From positions 25,021,949 to 25,085,948 of the forward strand of contig NC_135553.1 in NCBI RefSeq assembly GCF_964340395.1: 64,000 bases of DNA, given 5' to 3'. Below are positions 26,055 to 36,193 of the stretch, one piece after another (within the stretch, counting starts at the first letter, position 1; each line of letters begins with the position of its first letter). Both the position numbers and the translations under genes were made by a program. The DNA comes from Glandiceps talaboti (Eukaryota; Hemichordata; Enteropneusta; Spengelidae). The notes under the pieces were generated by a model that saw only the letters and a list, made by a program, of their open reading frames with translations, had not been told where the DNA came from and ran no database searches.

Positions 26055-26291
26055 GGTTAAATATGCCCGGCCCTATTACATTGTAAAGCTCAGGCAGGCA
26101 ACCAACTTTATGATCTTATGCCTGACTGTGAGCAAATGTTTTTAATGTTGTCTGCTATTTTTTGAATTTGAATACTTTCATCTGGTCGCTGGTTCCATGC
26201 TCTAGGGGACAAGCAAATAAAGCAATGTTTTAATGTAACTAACCTCTTGACAGTTATAAGATTAGGGGCGTTTTAATTTTGATAATTTAGA

Positions 26292-26798
26292 GAATAATGG
26301 ACAAGATATCTTTATTTAGTCAGTAAAGAGATAATGATATATGCAGCTGAAAGAAAGAAAACTAGCCAGGGAAAGAAGAAAAACAGTTTTATATCACCAC
26401 AAAAAATTAATCATTCAAAGGATCAATCATGCAACCGAATAATAAATTAATCGATCAATCAATCAATCAATCACATGCTCGCTGAACTCTGTGGTGTGGC
26501 TTAGACCACTATAAGGAAATAAGAGGTGAATAATGGACGAGATGTCTTTATTTAGTCAATAAGGAGAGAATTATATACAGCTGAAAGTGAGAAAAGTAGC
26601 AAGGGAAAGAAGAATTTTTTTTATATCACTACAAAAATCAATGCGTCAATAGATCAACATCCCACACAAAATAAGATTTATTTTACCAAAAATATCAATC
26701 ATTCAATCGAATCATTCACCCAAATAATAAATCAATCAATAAATCGATTGATCGATCAATCAATTCCATGCTCACTGCACCCTGTGGTGTGCTTATGA
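26292..26798. repeat. Direct duplication of about 215-270 bp, with AATC runs
   Basis: Copy 1 (26292-26505) and copy 2 (26528-26798) both begin gaataatggac, share tctttatttagtca, cagctgaaag and gggaaagaagaa, and end in an (aatc)n run followed by catgctc and ctgtggtgtg. Copy 2 has an insertion of about 50 bp. The copies are clearly diverged. Confidence 0.75.
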
Positions 26799-27177
26799 TA
26801 GAATTTAACTTTGATATTTTGATCTCCTGGGAAGTGTGAGAGATTAGGCTGTGGTGTTATTTCTCTGGAAAACTTCAAACTTTCGTGTTCTTTTAACATC
26901 GAGCTGATACATGATTTTAAAAATGCATTCTATCAACCACCATTGTGAAATTACTAAAAACTATATCACTCGGTGTAGACATGCAGATAGGAAGGACTTT
27001 CTGCCTTCATGATGGAGGTAGCTACCATCCGGATTTTTCATGAAGGCGCGACATTGCACAAATATCCATCATCCATCTAATATTAGACTCTAGTGTAGAT
27101 GCAACACACTTTTTGAACGATATTATCCCGATGAAAAGTACTGTGTACCTGCAAAGTCTAATATTAAATATAGTGAT

Positions 27178-27277
27178 ATGAGAGGCAGAGAGTCGGAGAT
27201 AAAGACAAAGGCAGTGACAGACAGACGGAAAGAAAGACAGACAGACAACCAGACACACACGCGTGCGAGTGCGCGCG

Positions 27278-27316
<39 letters not shown>
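27178..27316. repeat. GACA-rich and CG/CA microsatellite
   Basis: A degenerate gacagac/gagaca run is followed by about 60 bp of alternating purine-pyrimidine, (gc)n then (ac)n. Long frames through it on both strands are microsatellite artefacts. Confidence 0.9.
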
Positions 27317-27319
<3 letters not shown>

Positions 27320-27436
27320 ACCCAACACACACCCTGACAAACACGTCACCTGCAAGTCGCTTTTAAGATGGAAGAAATTCAAAAGAAACTAAAATCCACC
27401 CATAGCACATGATATATGCCACAGACGCAACCACAT

Positions 27437-27524
27437 ACAGACAGACACAGACACAGACAGACACATACACACACAGAGAGGGACAAAGACAGGCAGAGAC
27501 AGACAGACAGATAGATAGACAGGC

Positions 27525-27583
<59 letters not shown>

Positions 27584-27600
27584 GACACATAGAGGCACAG
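27437..27600. repeat. (GACA)n microsatellite
   Basis: Starts as mixed agacaca/gacaga motifs, then becomes a clean (gaca)n tract of about 70 bp (about 27520-27585). Confidence 0.95.
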
Positions 27601-28006
27601 AGATAGCTAAGAATGTCATGTTTGAAGATACCAAGACGTAATTTATATTCATACAATAAAACAAAGACAATTGCAGTCAAACAATAGTTATAATGATCTC
27701 AAAATGAAATGTATAGAATCATTTTACGGAAGACATCTGTCCAATGGCCTTCATTATAATTTTATGGTATTCTGATCATCAAGTTTAACAGTGACATGTT
27801 GAAGTTCCCGATCACCATCATCACTTAAGATGGAGAAGGTTTGAAACTGTTCGTAAGACGGAATAGTATTGCATAAACATACATGTATATATTTATTGTT
27901 GGAGAATTTTGAATTCTGTACAAATAATTTGCCAATGAATCTTTATCTATTCATTTGAAAGTACTTCAGTACAGTGTGGAAAAATGCTATATAATAATTA
28001 ACATCG

Positions 28007-28044
<38 letters not shown>
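28007..28044. repeat. (ATC)n microsatellite
   Basis: About 12 perfect atc repeats. Confidence 0.95.
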
Positions 28045-28046
<2 letters not shown>

Positions 28047-28295
28047 TGACTGAAGCTACTGTGTTGTATCTTAGACGAAGTGAAATTATTGCTAATATAG
28101 TAATAAAACTATAACGTCAATCTCCCATTCATTTTTTCCAACATCTCGAGAGGTACTCCAACAAGATAAATTGTCATAGAATGTTTCAGTATCTACATAT
28201 GAGGTATGGGATAAATGGCAACAGCTACGGATACATTCAAATTCGAATTGTTTGATCATATGATATATGTAAGTGTTATACGATATAATAGCGAC

Positions 28296-28420
28296 CTAAG
28301 CATTCGTTGATTCATTCTTGGTTGTTTCGATGCCGGCTTCGGTGTTGTTATTTCCCGAAATAAGGAGTGGATCGTCGTCGCCACTTACTGAAGCACGAGT
28401 TGGTTTGGCGTCGTCATTTT
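28296..28420 (-). CDS. Candidate 3'-terminal coding exon, acidic tail
   Basis: On the minus strand a strong acceptor (gttatagtttttttcag) is followed by 125 nt open in one frame to TAG (28296-28298). It enters with two bases of a split codon and encodes a hydrophilic tail with NDDAKPTRASVSGDDDPLLI at the start and ETTKNESTNA at the end. No domain is recognised. The acceptor, the 41-codon open frame and the uniformly polar composition suggest coding. Joining it in frame to the next exon upstream (28605-28716) needs a weak alternative donor in that exon. With the better donor the frame stops at once after AQK. Confidence 0.45.
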
Positions 28421-28604
28421 CTGAAAAAAACTATAACATGATATGATATGACAATATAATAAACAATGTTAAAGATCATTAGTAAGTTAGACTAAACGTT
28501 ATTTAAATAGAACATTCTCAGACTAATACAACGTTAACATTGGTAGTGTTGTAAAAAGGTGAAATTCGAAAAAAAAAGATATTTGCATAAATAACATTCT
28601 TTAC

Positions 28605-28716
28605 TGAGCAACACTGACACTTGAGTCAATTTTACAGGCACAGTGATAATTACCACCACTCTTGTTACACGTCACACATCCAGTATTCGTATTCGTACAA
28701 GGGCTGTGTGGAATAG
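28605..28716 (-). CDS. Candidate cysteine-rich, EGF-like coding exon
   Basis: A minus-strand acceptor (cttttgtataatag) precedes 112 nt that read through as a cysteine-rich segment: PCTNTNTGCVTCNKSGGN followed by YHCACK. The C-x6-C-x2-C-x8-C-x-C spacing resembles part of an EGF-like domain, but the sixth cysteine is absent from this exon. The best donor is CA|gtaaag at 28605; weaker in-exon donors (A|gtgtca, A|gtgttg) would put the next exon in its open frame. The entering phase (two bases) fits the donor at 29270, giving a continuous reading SIGIS-A-IPHSPC. EGF modules usually act in extracellular or membrane proteins. That role is inferred from the motif only. Confidence 0.45.
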
Positions 28717-28896
28717 CTATTATACAAAAGTTTTACATTATTTTAAATAGTGTAGACTGGATATAGGAAATAAAAGTGCCAATGGCGTTGTAGCACAACT
28801 GTTGAGAGTAAACTTTAAGTTTCTATCATGATTGTGTTCTTGTTGCTAGACATATTTGCACACATATTTTTTGAAGATTTATTGTAATGCCTACCC

Positions 28897-29040
28897 AATC
28901 TGATTAAAATCTGATTTGGTGAGAGCGGTTAGATGTCTTTATTTACCTTTATTTCCAACAAGACGAACGGCACAAACGATGGAAATAGAGATAATAAAGA
29001 CATCTAGCCGCTCTCACCACATAAGATTTTAATCAGATTG
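28897..29040. mobile_element. 144-bp MITE with 10-bp target-site duplication
   Basis: The 47/48-bp arms (28896-28943 and 28993-29040) are near-perfect reverse complements, beginning aatctgattaaaatct and ending ctagatgtctttatt, with a loop of about 49 bp. ATGCCTACCC is repeated directly on both sides (28887-28896 and 29041-29050). Target duplications of 9-10 bp are typical of Mutator-like elements, so this is probably a MULE-derived MITE. It lies in the presumed intron between the minus-strand exons at 28.7 and 29.27 kb. Confidence 0.9.
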
Positions 29041-29269
29041 ATGCCTACCCATTCATGGTGTTATATATGCAATGTAAACTATCGTTAATACTGTTGTTAT
29101 GAGCATAGTCTTGTTACTAGCCGAATCTGCATACATTTTTGAACGTATGTCACTGGTGATATATTGGCATTATATGTCATCACAAACATAATTCAGCGAC
29201 ATTACCCTTAAAATAGGAAGTCTACCTTGTCACAATTAGAAAGAACAGAAGGATGCCTACGAAACTTAC

Positions 29270-29378
29270 CGGATATTCCAATGGAAAATCGTTTCGAGGA
29301 AATCTCAGTTGTCTTGTGTTGTTGAGTTACGATGCAAACTCGGAGAGCTCTAAGTCTACTTGATCGATCACAGACTTT
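29270..29378 (-). CDS. Candidate internal coding exon ending at a consensus donor
   Basis: On the minus strand an open frame ends at a consensus donor (atatccg|gtaagt, donor at 29264-29269) with one base of a split codon. It joins in phase with the cysteine-rich exon at 28605-28716. The last residues are RFSIGIS, preceded by QQHKTTEISSK. The frame is open back to a stop near 29379, so the given upper limit is a maximum. The true acceptor is not clear, and no ATG occurs in frame. There is no recognised domain. Confidence 0.35.
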
Positions 29379-30510
29379 TTATTTCATTGTGTTGCTTGTA
29401 TAAGTTTTCTTCAAAACAGTAACGCAAAAACACTGCATGGTTTCCCCTGCTTTAGCTTGAAGAACATAAATCTTCAGTATAGGTAAATACTACTATATCT
29501 TGTAAGTTATTGTAAATTTTATTTGTTGATTTGCTAAGTACGAACATGTTTTGAAGTAGTTTTCCATTCAGATATCATGTGGTTAAAATGTACTATAAAG
29601 TAATAAATCAGAACGTTAAACTGTAAAACACAGCAAAAAATAAAATAGAATATTTGCAAAGAAATAAAAACACGTCTTTTCGGTTGTTTATTTTTCCAAT
29701 AAACTGCACATTGAAGTTGGTAAATTCTAAATTCAAACACCCAGGGATCATTCACAATTATAGTTTGTAGTTAATATTTACTTGAACCAACCATATGGAA
29801 AAAATGCCTTGTTAGCCAATTGGACCAGTAAGAAATCGGCTTTTTCCTACCTCCATTTTGATTTTCAACGCGAAATAGAATTTTTAAAACTACAAATAAA
29901 ATTGAACCTTTACTCACACTATTTAAAACTATTCTATAAAATTTACAAATAGAAATATTATCTAATTTGAGTGCCCAAAGTGGATCGTTGCACTGACAGG
30001 ACGCAGAGGTAAACCCCCCCCCCCCCATTTTTGTACAAATTTAATATTTCTGTTCGATTCAAGTTGAAGAGAATGGAATCTGAAGCCTGTGTGTTCGAGC
30101 CCCACCGAAGAGGGCGACCTGAAACACCATACGTATCACAGGCATGTTTTATGAAACAGTTGTGTTCTTTGTTCTTTGTTCGTAGTTTTAATTATTTTTT
30201 TTCTTTGCTTTTCTTTGTTTGGGGTCTATTCAAAAACGTCGGAGTGTATTAGACGGTGGAGATGGGTTAGGCATTGGATAAGTAGTTGGCTATCAGTCAA
30301 TGTGCTGGACGGCTCCCGGGGACAGCTGGATCATTTGGCAATTGGTATGCCTTTAACGGTGGTGGTGGCGCTCTATAGCCGTACTTATATCTGTCCCATT
30401 TGTCCTATCAAGATTTTCCCGAATAAGGGAGCCTTCGGTAATTACAGAAGGGAGGGGATCAAGCCTGGTCTGTTGTACAAGATGTGACCTTCCCTGATTC
30501 CATTGTGCTA
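29379..30510. other. Non-coding spacer
   Basis: No convincing gene. A sequence near 30090-30125 contains gtgttcgagccccacc, which fits a Pol III B-box, but no matching A-box or cloverleaf was found. Confidence 0.4.
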
Positions 30511-31727
30511 AGGGAGCATTCGTTTTTTACGGGGAGGGGGGGGGGGGTCGGTGGAATTCGGGGGGGGGGGGGGTTGACTTTTACAAAGCAGTTTTTAGGG
30601 GGGGTCAAATTTTATATCCAATGGTTTGGGGGGGGGTCAATTTTTACAACAGATTTGTATGGAATCATAGCAAAAAACAACAGAATTGACAAAAAAATGT
30701 ACAAAACAGAATACAAACATGTCTTTATTCTGTCTGATCAGGTGATAACAAGTAAAAAAAAGAAAACACAGAATCACAAAAATAAAACTTTCAGGCTGTG
30801 GCAATATAATGACATACCTCACTTTTAAAACGCTTTAAAAACTCTTTAAAAACAACAGAACTCATTCAAATTAATTTTTGACCACTTACCAAACATATCA
30901 AAGAAACAATTGACCTGAGTGAATTCCACCATAAAAATCGTAAAATGGCCGCCACGTGGCCCCGGCCGGCGGGGAGTAACAAACATAGATAAGAACACAA
31001 AAGAGATAGTTACTAAGTTAGTCTGACGAGTCACTTTGACTCTTCAGTTCACTGTAGTCAACTGTATCTACAGATCCACTTTGTTCCGTGTCACTTTGAC
31101 TGTCAAGTTCACTCAGGTCAATTGTTTCTTTGCTATCAGTGGCTAAGTGGTCAAAAATTAATTTGAATGAGTGCTCATTCAATATATTTCAAGTTGTACA
31201 TTGGCACAAGCAATTTGGCTTCCGATGCATTTACAGAGCTAACATTACCAATTAATACCATGGTGGCTGGTGCTGGTCTACCAGTATCAAAAGGGTGAAA
31301 TTCCACCATTATAATCTTGTTGTAGAGAGTCTCTACACGGCGTTGTAATGCTTGCATTTTTCTCTGTCTCGCCTTTCTGTTGTTTTCTTTTTTTGATCTG
31401 GCAGGGGTTTTCATTCTTGAAAATGAGCAGCCAAAAAAGAGGCAGACAGTGTACTACTTGGAAGTCACGGAACTACATGGACTAGGTTTCATGGTCCATT
31501 ATGTGATATGTCGAACAAACACTCATATAAGTCAAGTGTTTCATAAATCTATTATAAATCAAGTGAAAATTTTTTATAGGGGGGGGGGTCACATTTTACA
31601 ATTGATGGATTTAGGGGGGGTCAAATTTTAGAAAAGTAATTTTTAGGGGGGTTGCTTTTTACATTTAATTCATACCTCAAATTCCACCGACCCCCCCCCC
31701 CCTCCCCGTAAAAAACGAATGCTCCCT
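30511..31727. mobile_element. 1.2-kb terminal-inverted-repeat element with G-tract ends
   Basis: The left end starts agggagcattcgttttttac, continues with a long G run and gtcggtggaatt (to about 30557). The right end (from about 31679 to 31727) is its reverse complement, apart from G-run length. Inside each end are repeats of a ggggggtcaaattttacaa type in the same orientation. A second, inner inverted repeat pairs 30861-30888 with 31144-31171 (28 bp perfect, weaker pairing continuing about 40 bp). The body carries a frameshifted gene fragment on the minus strand. No clear target-site duplication and no recognisable transposase. Confidence 0.75.
31018..31414 (-). pseudogene. Frameshifted gene fragment inside the 30.5-31.7 kb element
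   Basis: A 79-codon minus-strand ORF (31414 to 31175) begins MKTPARSKKENNRKARQRKM. This is a basic, coiled-coil-like start, followed by a less charged part with GRPAPATMVLIGNV. Its stop overlaps a second frame (31176 to 31018, 52 codons) that is rich in acidic and serine residues (SELDSQSDTEQSGS, ending KSQSDSSD). A one-base shift would join them, so this looks like a single small gene broken by an indel, or two exons whose junction is lost. Part of the second frame is also present as an inverted copy at 30861-30925. It could be a host gene fragment captured by the element, or a remnant of the element's own protein. No family recognised. Confidence 0.4.
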
Positions 31728-32149
31728 AAAAATGGTCCTCTATCAGCTTTCTTTCTCTAAAAAATAATCCTCCTCTTTTCAAATATTTCAAAAACATGGA
31801 TTCACCATGGTTTCACAGCTTCCCTATCACGTCCGGTGGTAAGGGTTAACCATTTGATTTCGGGGGAGGGAGCTGGATGAATTGGAACTACCACAATTTT
31901 TTTTCAACCACCATGACAGCAATAGTTTTCCAAGTAGGGGTACAGCAATTTTCTTTTAAATATATGCTTTATAAATTTGACTTTTCACCGCATCAAGTCG
32001 AGTCATGTTACTTTTTATTTTTGAAATTAAATTTCCTCATAACAGGATCCCGGAGACATTCATGATTCTTTAATATTCCCAAAGTGGCCAGTAAAAATAG
32101 AAAGTAGACAGGTAAGGTTGAATAGAAGTTTGAGGGAACCAAGTGGACA

Positions 32150-32470
32150 TTTTTGAAATTCAAGGATTCAAAGAGTACTTCTGGTGCTATTTTATCATAT
32201 CAAGGTAGTAATAATACAGGGTGAAATTTGAATCAAAATACATGGGTGCAGTGTAGGGATGGGTGCCCCTAGAAAGTTATGAAATTGGAGAACTAAAAGA
32301 ATGCTTTGTGGTGCTATTTAATATATCAAGGTGTCAACAATACCAGTTTAACTTTGAATCAAAATACAAGAGAGCATGGGGGTGCGTACGAGGTTCACCC
32401 CCTCCCTCTTTTGAATTTTTGAAATTTAAGGACTAAGAGAGTGCTATCTGGTGTTATTCAGAAAACTAAC
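32150..32470. repeat. Three diverged tandem copies of about 110-130 bp
   Basis: Each copy carries the pattern gga-t-aaagag-g/t-gct, ggtg(c/t)tat and then gaatcaaaatacatgggtg or its variants. The third copy is truncated near 32470. Confidence 0.65.
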
Positions 32471-33330
32471 ACCAAGAAAAATCCTCAAAGTATATTGTTG
32501 CATGCCATACCATTTAAAATTATTGTATCATTATGAAAAATTACAGGATTCATTAAAGGTACTAAGTCGGGTCAGTATTCTTAGTAATTTGATTTGATGG
32601 TAGAGATTCAGTTTGTTTCAGCATTTGCCAAAGTATAAAACTGCCCGTGGCGGTGGCACCAGAAACACATGTACCAGGGAATTTGACATTTATAGCATTT
32701 CTGCACTTGCAGCACAATAATATTTTTTTACGCTCATACCATGGAAACTATTTTTTATGTCTCTAAAATCCTCCAGTGAAAGATTACACTTGTGCTCAAT
32801 AGAGAAACTGGCTGTCAGGAGGTAGTTTTAGTACAGCTTGAGACTTAGAGCTACAGTCGATAGAAGATCGCTGTATGCATTGTATTCTTTCACAGTGCAG
32901 CAAAAAACAGGCCTTTAATGAAATCATTACAGTGTCACATGGGCTCGAAAATTTTAATGGCTACAATTGTTTATATTGCTGATAATCAACATTTCAACTT
33001 GACTACTTCTACATCCTCACTATGCACGGCACCTACGTCATTGTTTATTTTGCATTAGCAGTTGTCTGAGGGTGTGTAATAAACGTCATGTCACATGAGT
33101 GAGTGAAACACCAAGCCTACGATTTTAGCTTTAAAAATCAACATTGACAATGTTTCTATGCAACAAGCATTCCAGTAAGTTTTCCTTTATATGTGAAATG
33201 GTCGCTTTAGTCAAGCAAAGTCTATTCTAGTCACAAACGGGGTACGAGAGATTTAGACGGAATATGCCGTAAGTGCCGTAAACAGGATAGTTTTCGACAG
33301 AAGTAGCAGACGATTATCAACATGTGATGC
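32471..33330. other. Non-coding spacer
   Basis: No gene or strong repeat was recognised. Confidence 0.4.
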
Positions 33331-33334
33331 ATTA

Positions 33335-33410
33335 GTAGGGGGTCAACCTCTTTTCGAAATTGGCGGGGGGGGGCATCCTGTTTTGAAATTTTGGGTAGGG
33401 GATGCCATTG
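33335..33410. repeat. G-tract-punctuated repeat
   Basis: taggggg, then tcaacctcttttcgaaat, then a G-run, then a similar segment with ttttgaaattttgggtaggg. It is the same style of repeat as at 30.5-31.7 and 34.4 kb. Confidence 0.5.
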
Positions 33411-33984
33411 TGTTTTGGATTTGGATGAAAGAAAAGAATCCATTAATCTACAGTGGCATGACCTTGTCTGAACTTTAGTATATTTTCCTGTCCCTATTTT
33501 AAAATATTACTTCACCTGGAGTGTGGCTCAAACTTAACTTTACATATACATATGCAATGTATTACCTACCACACTAGTTACAGTACATATGTCATGTATC
33601 TCTGAAACTGGATGTGTAATCTATATAATTCTCTATTATAACCACTTTGTAGGATATAACATTATCTTTAACTGTAATTATTGTAATGTTTCGGCGATTT
33701 GTTGATAAAAACTGAAAAATCAAGGTGACCTTGAAAACCCCAAGAAATCTCTCACCCCCGGGGTCACTAATACATAGCCAACAATCAGATGCTCTAACCT
33801 TTTTACTGTCATAGTAAGCCCGTTCCCATCTAAAGTCTGAACCTGTTTCGATTCGAATATTGTCTTTTAAAGATGTGAAATGTTTCCCAAGATAGTCTAC
33901 TATAATATTGCCTTAAAAGTCCAAATCTCCCCGACCAATGATACTACCATTAAGTGTACCGACCTTTAGTATAATGATGCCATT

Positions 33985-34350
33985 TAACTTTTAACATATT
34001 TCAACCCTGTGTAAGTTATACAGAATACTTTCTGATATGGTGGTGCTGTTTTGAAAAGTTTGGAGATTATTGCTTGAAAGGCTCTGAATATCCTAAAAAT
34101 GGCTTTTAAGAGAGCCTTCTAGGGAGATACCACGAGGACCCCCCCCCAAAAGGTGGACATATCCCTTTCCCAAGCTCTTCCCTACATTTTACTGTGAAGA
34201 TACTATCAAAATTTATTTCACAAATATTTCAACCCTGTGCAGTTGCTTTATATTGGTGCTGTCTTGTAAAGCTTGGCAATTACTAATAGTCTCAAAATTC
34301 ACTTTTAAGAGTAAAAACCTTCAAGGCTTCTAAAAGGAGATGACAGTGCT
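33985..34350. repeat. Two diverged direct copies of about 150 bp
   Basis: Both copies share atatttcaaccctgtg, tggtgctgt-ttg-aaag-ttgg, aattac/gattatt and acttttaagag, with many substitutions and gaps between. The copies start near 33985 and 34205. Confidence 0.6.
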
Positions 34351-34447
34351 ATCATGGGATCTTATCAAGTATTTGCAAGAGGGTCAGGCAGTACAGTCCA
34401 CATTGAGTCACGATCAAAAAATGGCTGTCATGTGAATATGATATACA

Positions 34448-34560
34448 GGGGGGGGGGGGGTAATCATGATTTAGAATTAAGTGTTAGGGGGCAGCCTCTT
34501 TTCGGTTTTACATAAAAGGGAGTCCAATTTTACATAGAGGCTGGGGGGGGGGGGGGGCAG
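34448..34560. repeat. G-tract-punctuated repeat with two long G runs
   Basis: A G run near 34448-34460 and another near 34543-34557 enclose taatcatgatttagaattaa, a short G tract, cagcctcttttcggttttac, and aaaagggagtccaattttac. The cctcttttcg motif is shared with the repeat at 33.34 kb. Confidence 0.6.
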
Positions 34561-34650
34561 AGGGCTGATGGAAAAATCCACTGTTTTCACTGTGAGAGTA
34601 GGCCGATGAGGGCGGAAAATCACAACATATCTTACAGTCTACGTTTACCT

Positions 34651-34990
34651 TAATGCACATCATTTATATTCATACGTACATAATTTACTTTAATACATGC
34701 ATCATTTGCCTTGGGTGTCATTTTTTTACATGGCACATCATGCGTCTTGTGTATGATTTGATACTAGGTTATCAGCTATCTGGTGTCATTTATTTTTATG
34801 ATGCACCATGCATGTGTAACTTATTTTCAATTTTTCATCATTTGCCTTTGTGTGGGCATCGTTTATATTCATAGTGCATTACTTGCTTTATGTGTGTTAT
34901 TTATTTTCATATACGAATCACTTCCCCTTATGTGTGTGTTATTTGTTCTCACAGATGCTTAATTTACATTTATATGTCACTTACGTTAGC
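34651..34990. repeat. Degenerate tandem repeat, about 35-40-bp period
   Basis: Recurring catcatttgcctt, tgtgt-att-att and ttcatacg/tatg segments give an old, poorly conserved periodicity. The open frames across it come from low complexity. Confidence 0.5.
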
Positions 34991-35319
34991 ATGTATAAAA
35001 CAGTTATTTTGCATTCATCATCGTCGCAAATCGAATATAGAAGAATAACAAAAAGTAAGTAACTTATAGATGACACTTACCACTCTTAGCCATCAGGTGT
35101 AGATGATGTATGCTTGATATCTTGTAGATATAATAGACATTGCCTTGAATGACAGCCACAAAAGGCAGATGATAGTACTTTCAGTTGATCAGTATATGTA
35201 TAGATAACTTACGGTATAATTTATTTAAATTCTCATCCTTCAAGACTAAATGGAATTTACTGTGAACACTGTAAACAGCTGCAGGTTATGATATGGCAAG
35301 TCTGGCAAAAAGGTCCCCT

Positions 35320-35352
35320 GAACGTTAGACTATTTCTAACGGTCTAACGTTC
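35320..35352. repeat. Short hairpin
   Basis: gaacgttagac (35320-35330) and its exact reverse complement (35342-35352) are separated by 11 bp. Confidence 0.7.
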
Positions 35353-35443
35353 ATATTATCTAGTCAATGCTAGGGGTGTCATCGCTGCCAAGCAATTCTT
35401 TGTCGCCTTTTTTGAGTTGCCATAACATATCCAAGGGGACACA

Positions 35444-35448
<5 letters not shown>

Positions 35449-35497
<49 letters not shown>

Positions 35498-35519
35498 CAC
35501 ACTCACACTCACACTCACA

Positions 35520-35569
<50 letters not shown>

Positions 35570-35611
35570 CACACTCACACTCACTCACACACACACACAC
35601 ACACACACACT
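35449..35611. repeat. (CA)n / (CACTCA)n microsatellite
   Basis: A pure (ca)n tract is twice interrupted by blocks of (actcac)n. Frames in both directions are artefacts. Confidence 0.95.
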
Positions 35612-35701
35612 CTGCTTGACTGCGAATAATGTCAAGGGCACTCTCAATCATACAAACATATAGTTTGTATGTTTGGTGTTAAAATAGCTTGAATATGATA
35701 C

Positions 35702-35899
35702 ATGGCGAAGATGACGAATGCAGATGGAAACGCGGCGATGACAAATACGGACGGAGATGTACGCGGTGAAAATATAAACGGTGGCGAAACTGCGAAATTT
35801 GTGTCTGTGGATGTTATGTATGAGAGAAAGGCCATAGAGAGGCAAGTGAAAATACTACCGACCAACCGACAAACCGGTCACCAACTTAACCTAGCCTGA
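35702..35899 (+). CDS. Small coding-like ORF, unrecognised
   Basis: ATG at 35702 opens 65 codons, rich in charged and polar residues. The start, MAKMTNADGNAAMTNTDGDV, contains an internal near-duplication of MTN(A/T)DG. The block is more CG-rich than the flanks. A possible donor (aggcaa|gtgaaa) near 35848 could make the first part a 5' coding exon; otherwise it ends at TGA 35897-35899. No domain and no second exon was confirmed, so this may be an orphan exon or a chance frame. Confidence 0.3.
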   Translation: MAKMTNADGNAAMTNTDGDVRGENINGGETAKFVSVDVMYERKAIERQVKILPTNRQTGHQLNLA

Positions 35900-35931
35900 G
35901 GACAACCAAAAATGAGAAGAAAGAGAAAAAG

Positions 35932-36054
35932 ATGAAATGTTTGTGTATATGTAATACCGACAGCGAAAAAGGACCGAGATGCGAGGTAGTTGACGATGAA
36001 GACGAAATTATTTTTGATTTGGAGGTTGGGAAAGAGAAAGGGGAAGGGATATAG
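35932..36054 (+). CDS. Small cysteine/acidic ORF, unrecognised
   Basis: A 40-codon frame from ATG 35932 to TAG 36054, open upstream to about 35900. It starts MKCLCICNTDSEKGPRCEVV and continues with an acidic DDEDEIIFDLEV run. It is in a different frame from the 35702 ORF, and an acceptor-like taataccgacag lies inside it. Together the two blocks may be exons of one small gene, or decayed coding DNA, just before the repeat array. Confidence 0.25.
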   Translation: MKCLCICNTDSEKGPRCEVVDDEDEIIFDLEVGKEKGEGI

Positions 36055-36065
36055 AAACTAGTCAC

Positions 36066-36109
36066 TCATTCATTCATTCATTCATTCATTCATTCATTCA
36101 TTCATTCAT
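36066..36109. repeat. (CATT)n microsatellite
   Basis: About 11 perfect catt repeats just before the degenerate edge of the 419-bp array. Confidence 0.95.
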
Positions 36110-36153
36110 ACAATTATATTTAAAAAAGAAAAACAATTTTATCAAATTTTAAT

Positions 36154-36193
36154 AATCACATTCTTGGGTCTTCGAATTCATCTTGGGTCCATC
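36154..36193 (-). other. Relic exon cassette in most diverged unit
   Basis: Minus-strand acceptor aattcactttag is followed by GATGGACCCAAGATGAATTC, matching the position of acceptor and first ATG in the main array. The first frame is short (MDPR then stop). The donor side is not recognisable. It is included because the acceptor-G-ATG-GA arrangement is retained in a unit that is otherwise hardly alignable. Confidence 0.35.

Noticed and set aside
27022-27680. Long cysteine/valine and serine-rich ORFs on both strands
   Set aside because: They are translations of CA, CG and GACA microsatellites.
30090-30125. tRNA or SINE promoter (B-box-like gttcgagcc)
   Set aside because: No A-box at the right distance and no cloverleaf; a single short match is not enough.
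35367-35663. Thr-His and Cys-Val repeat ORFs
   Set aside because: Microsatellite translation of (CA)n/(CACTCA)n.
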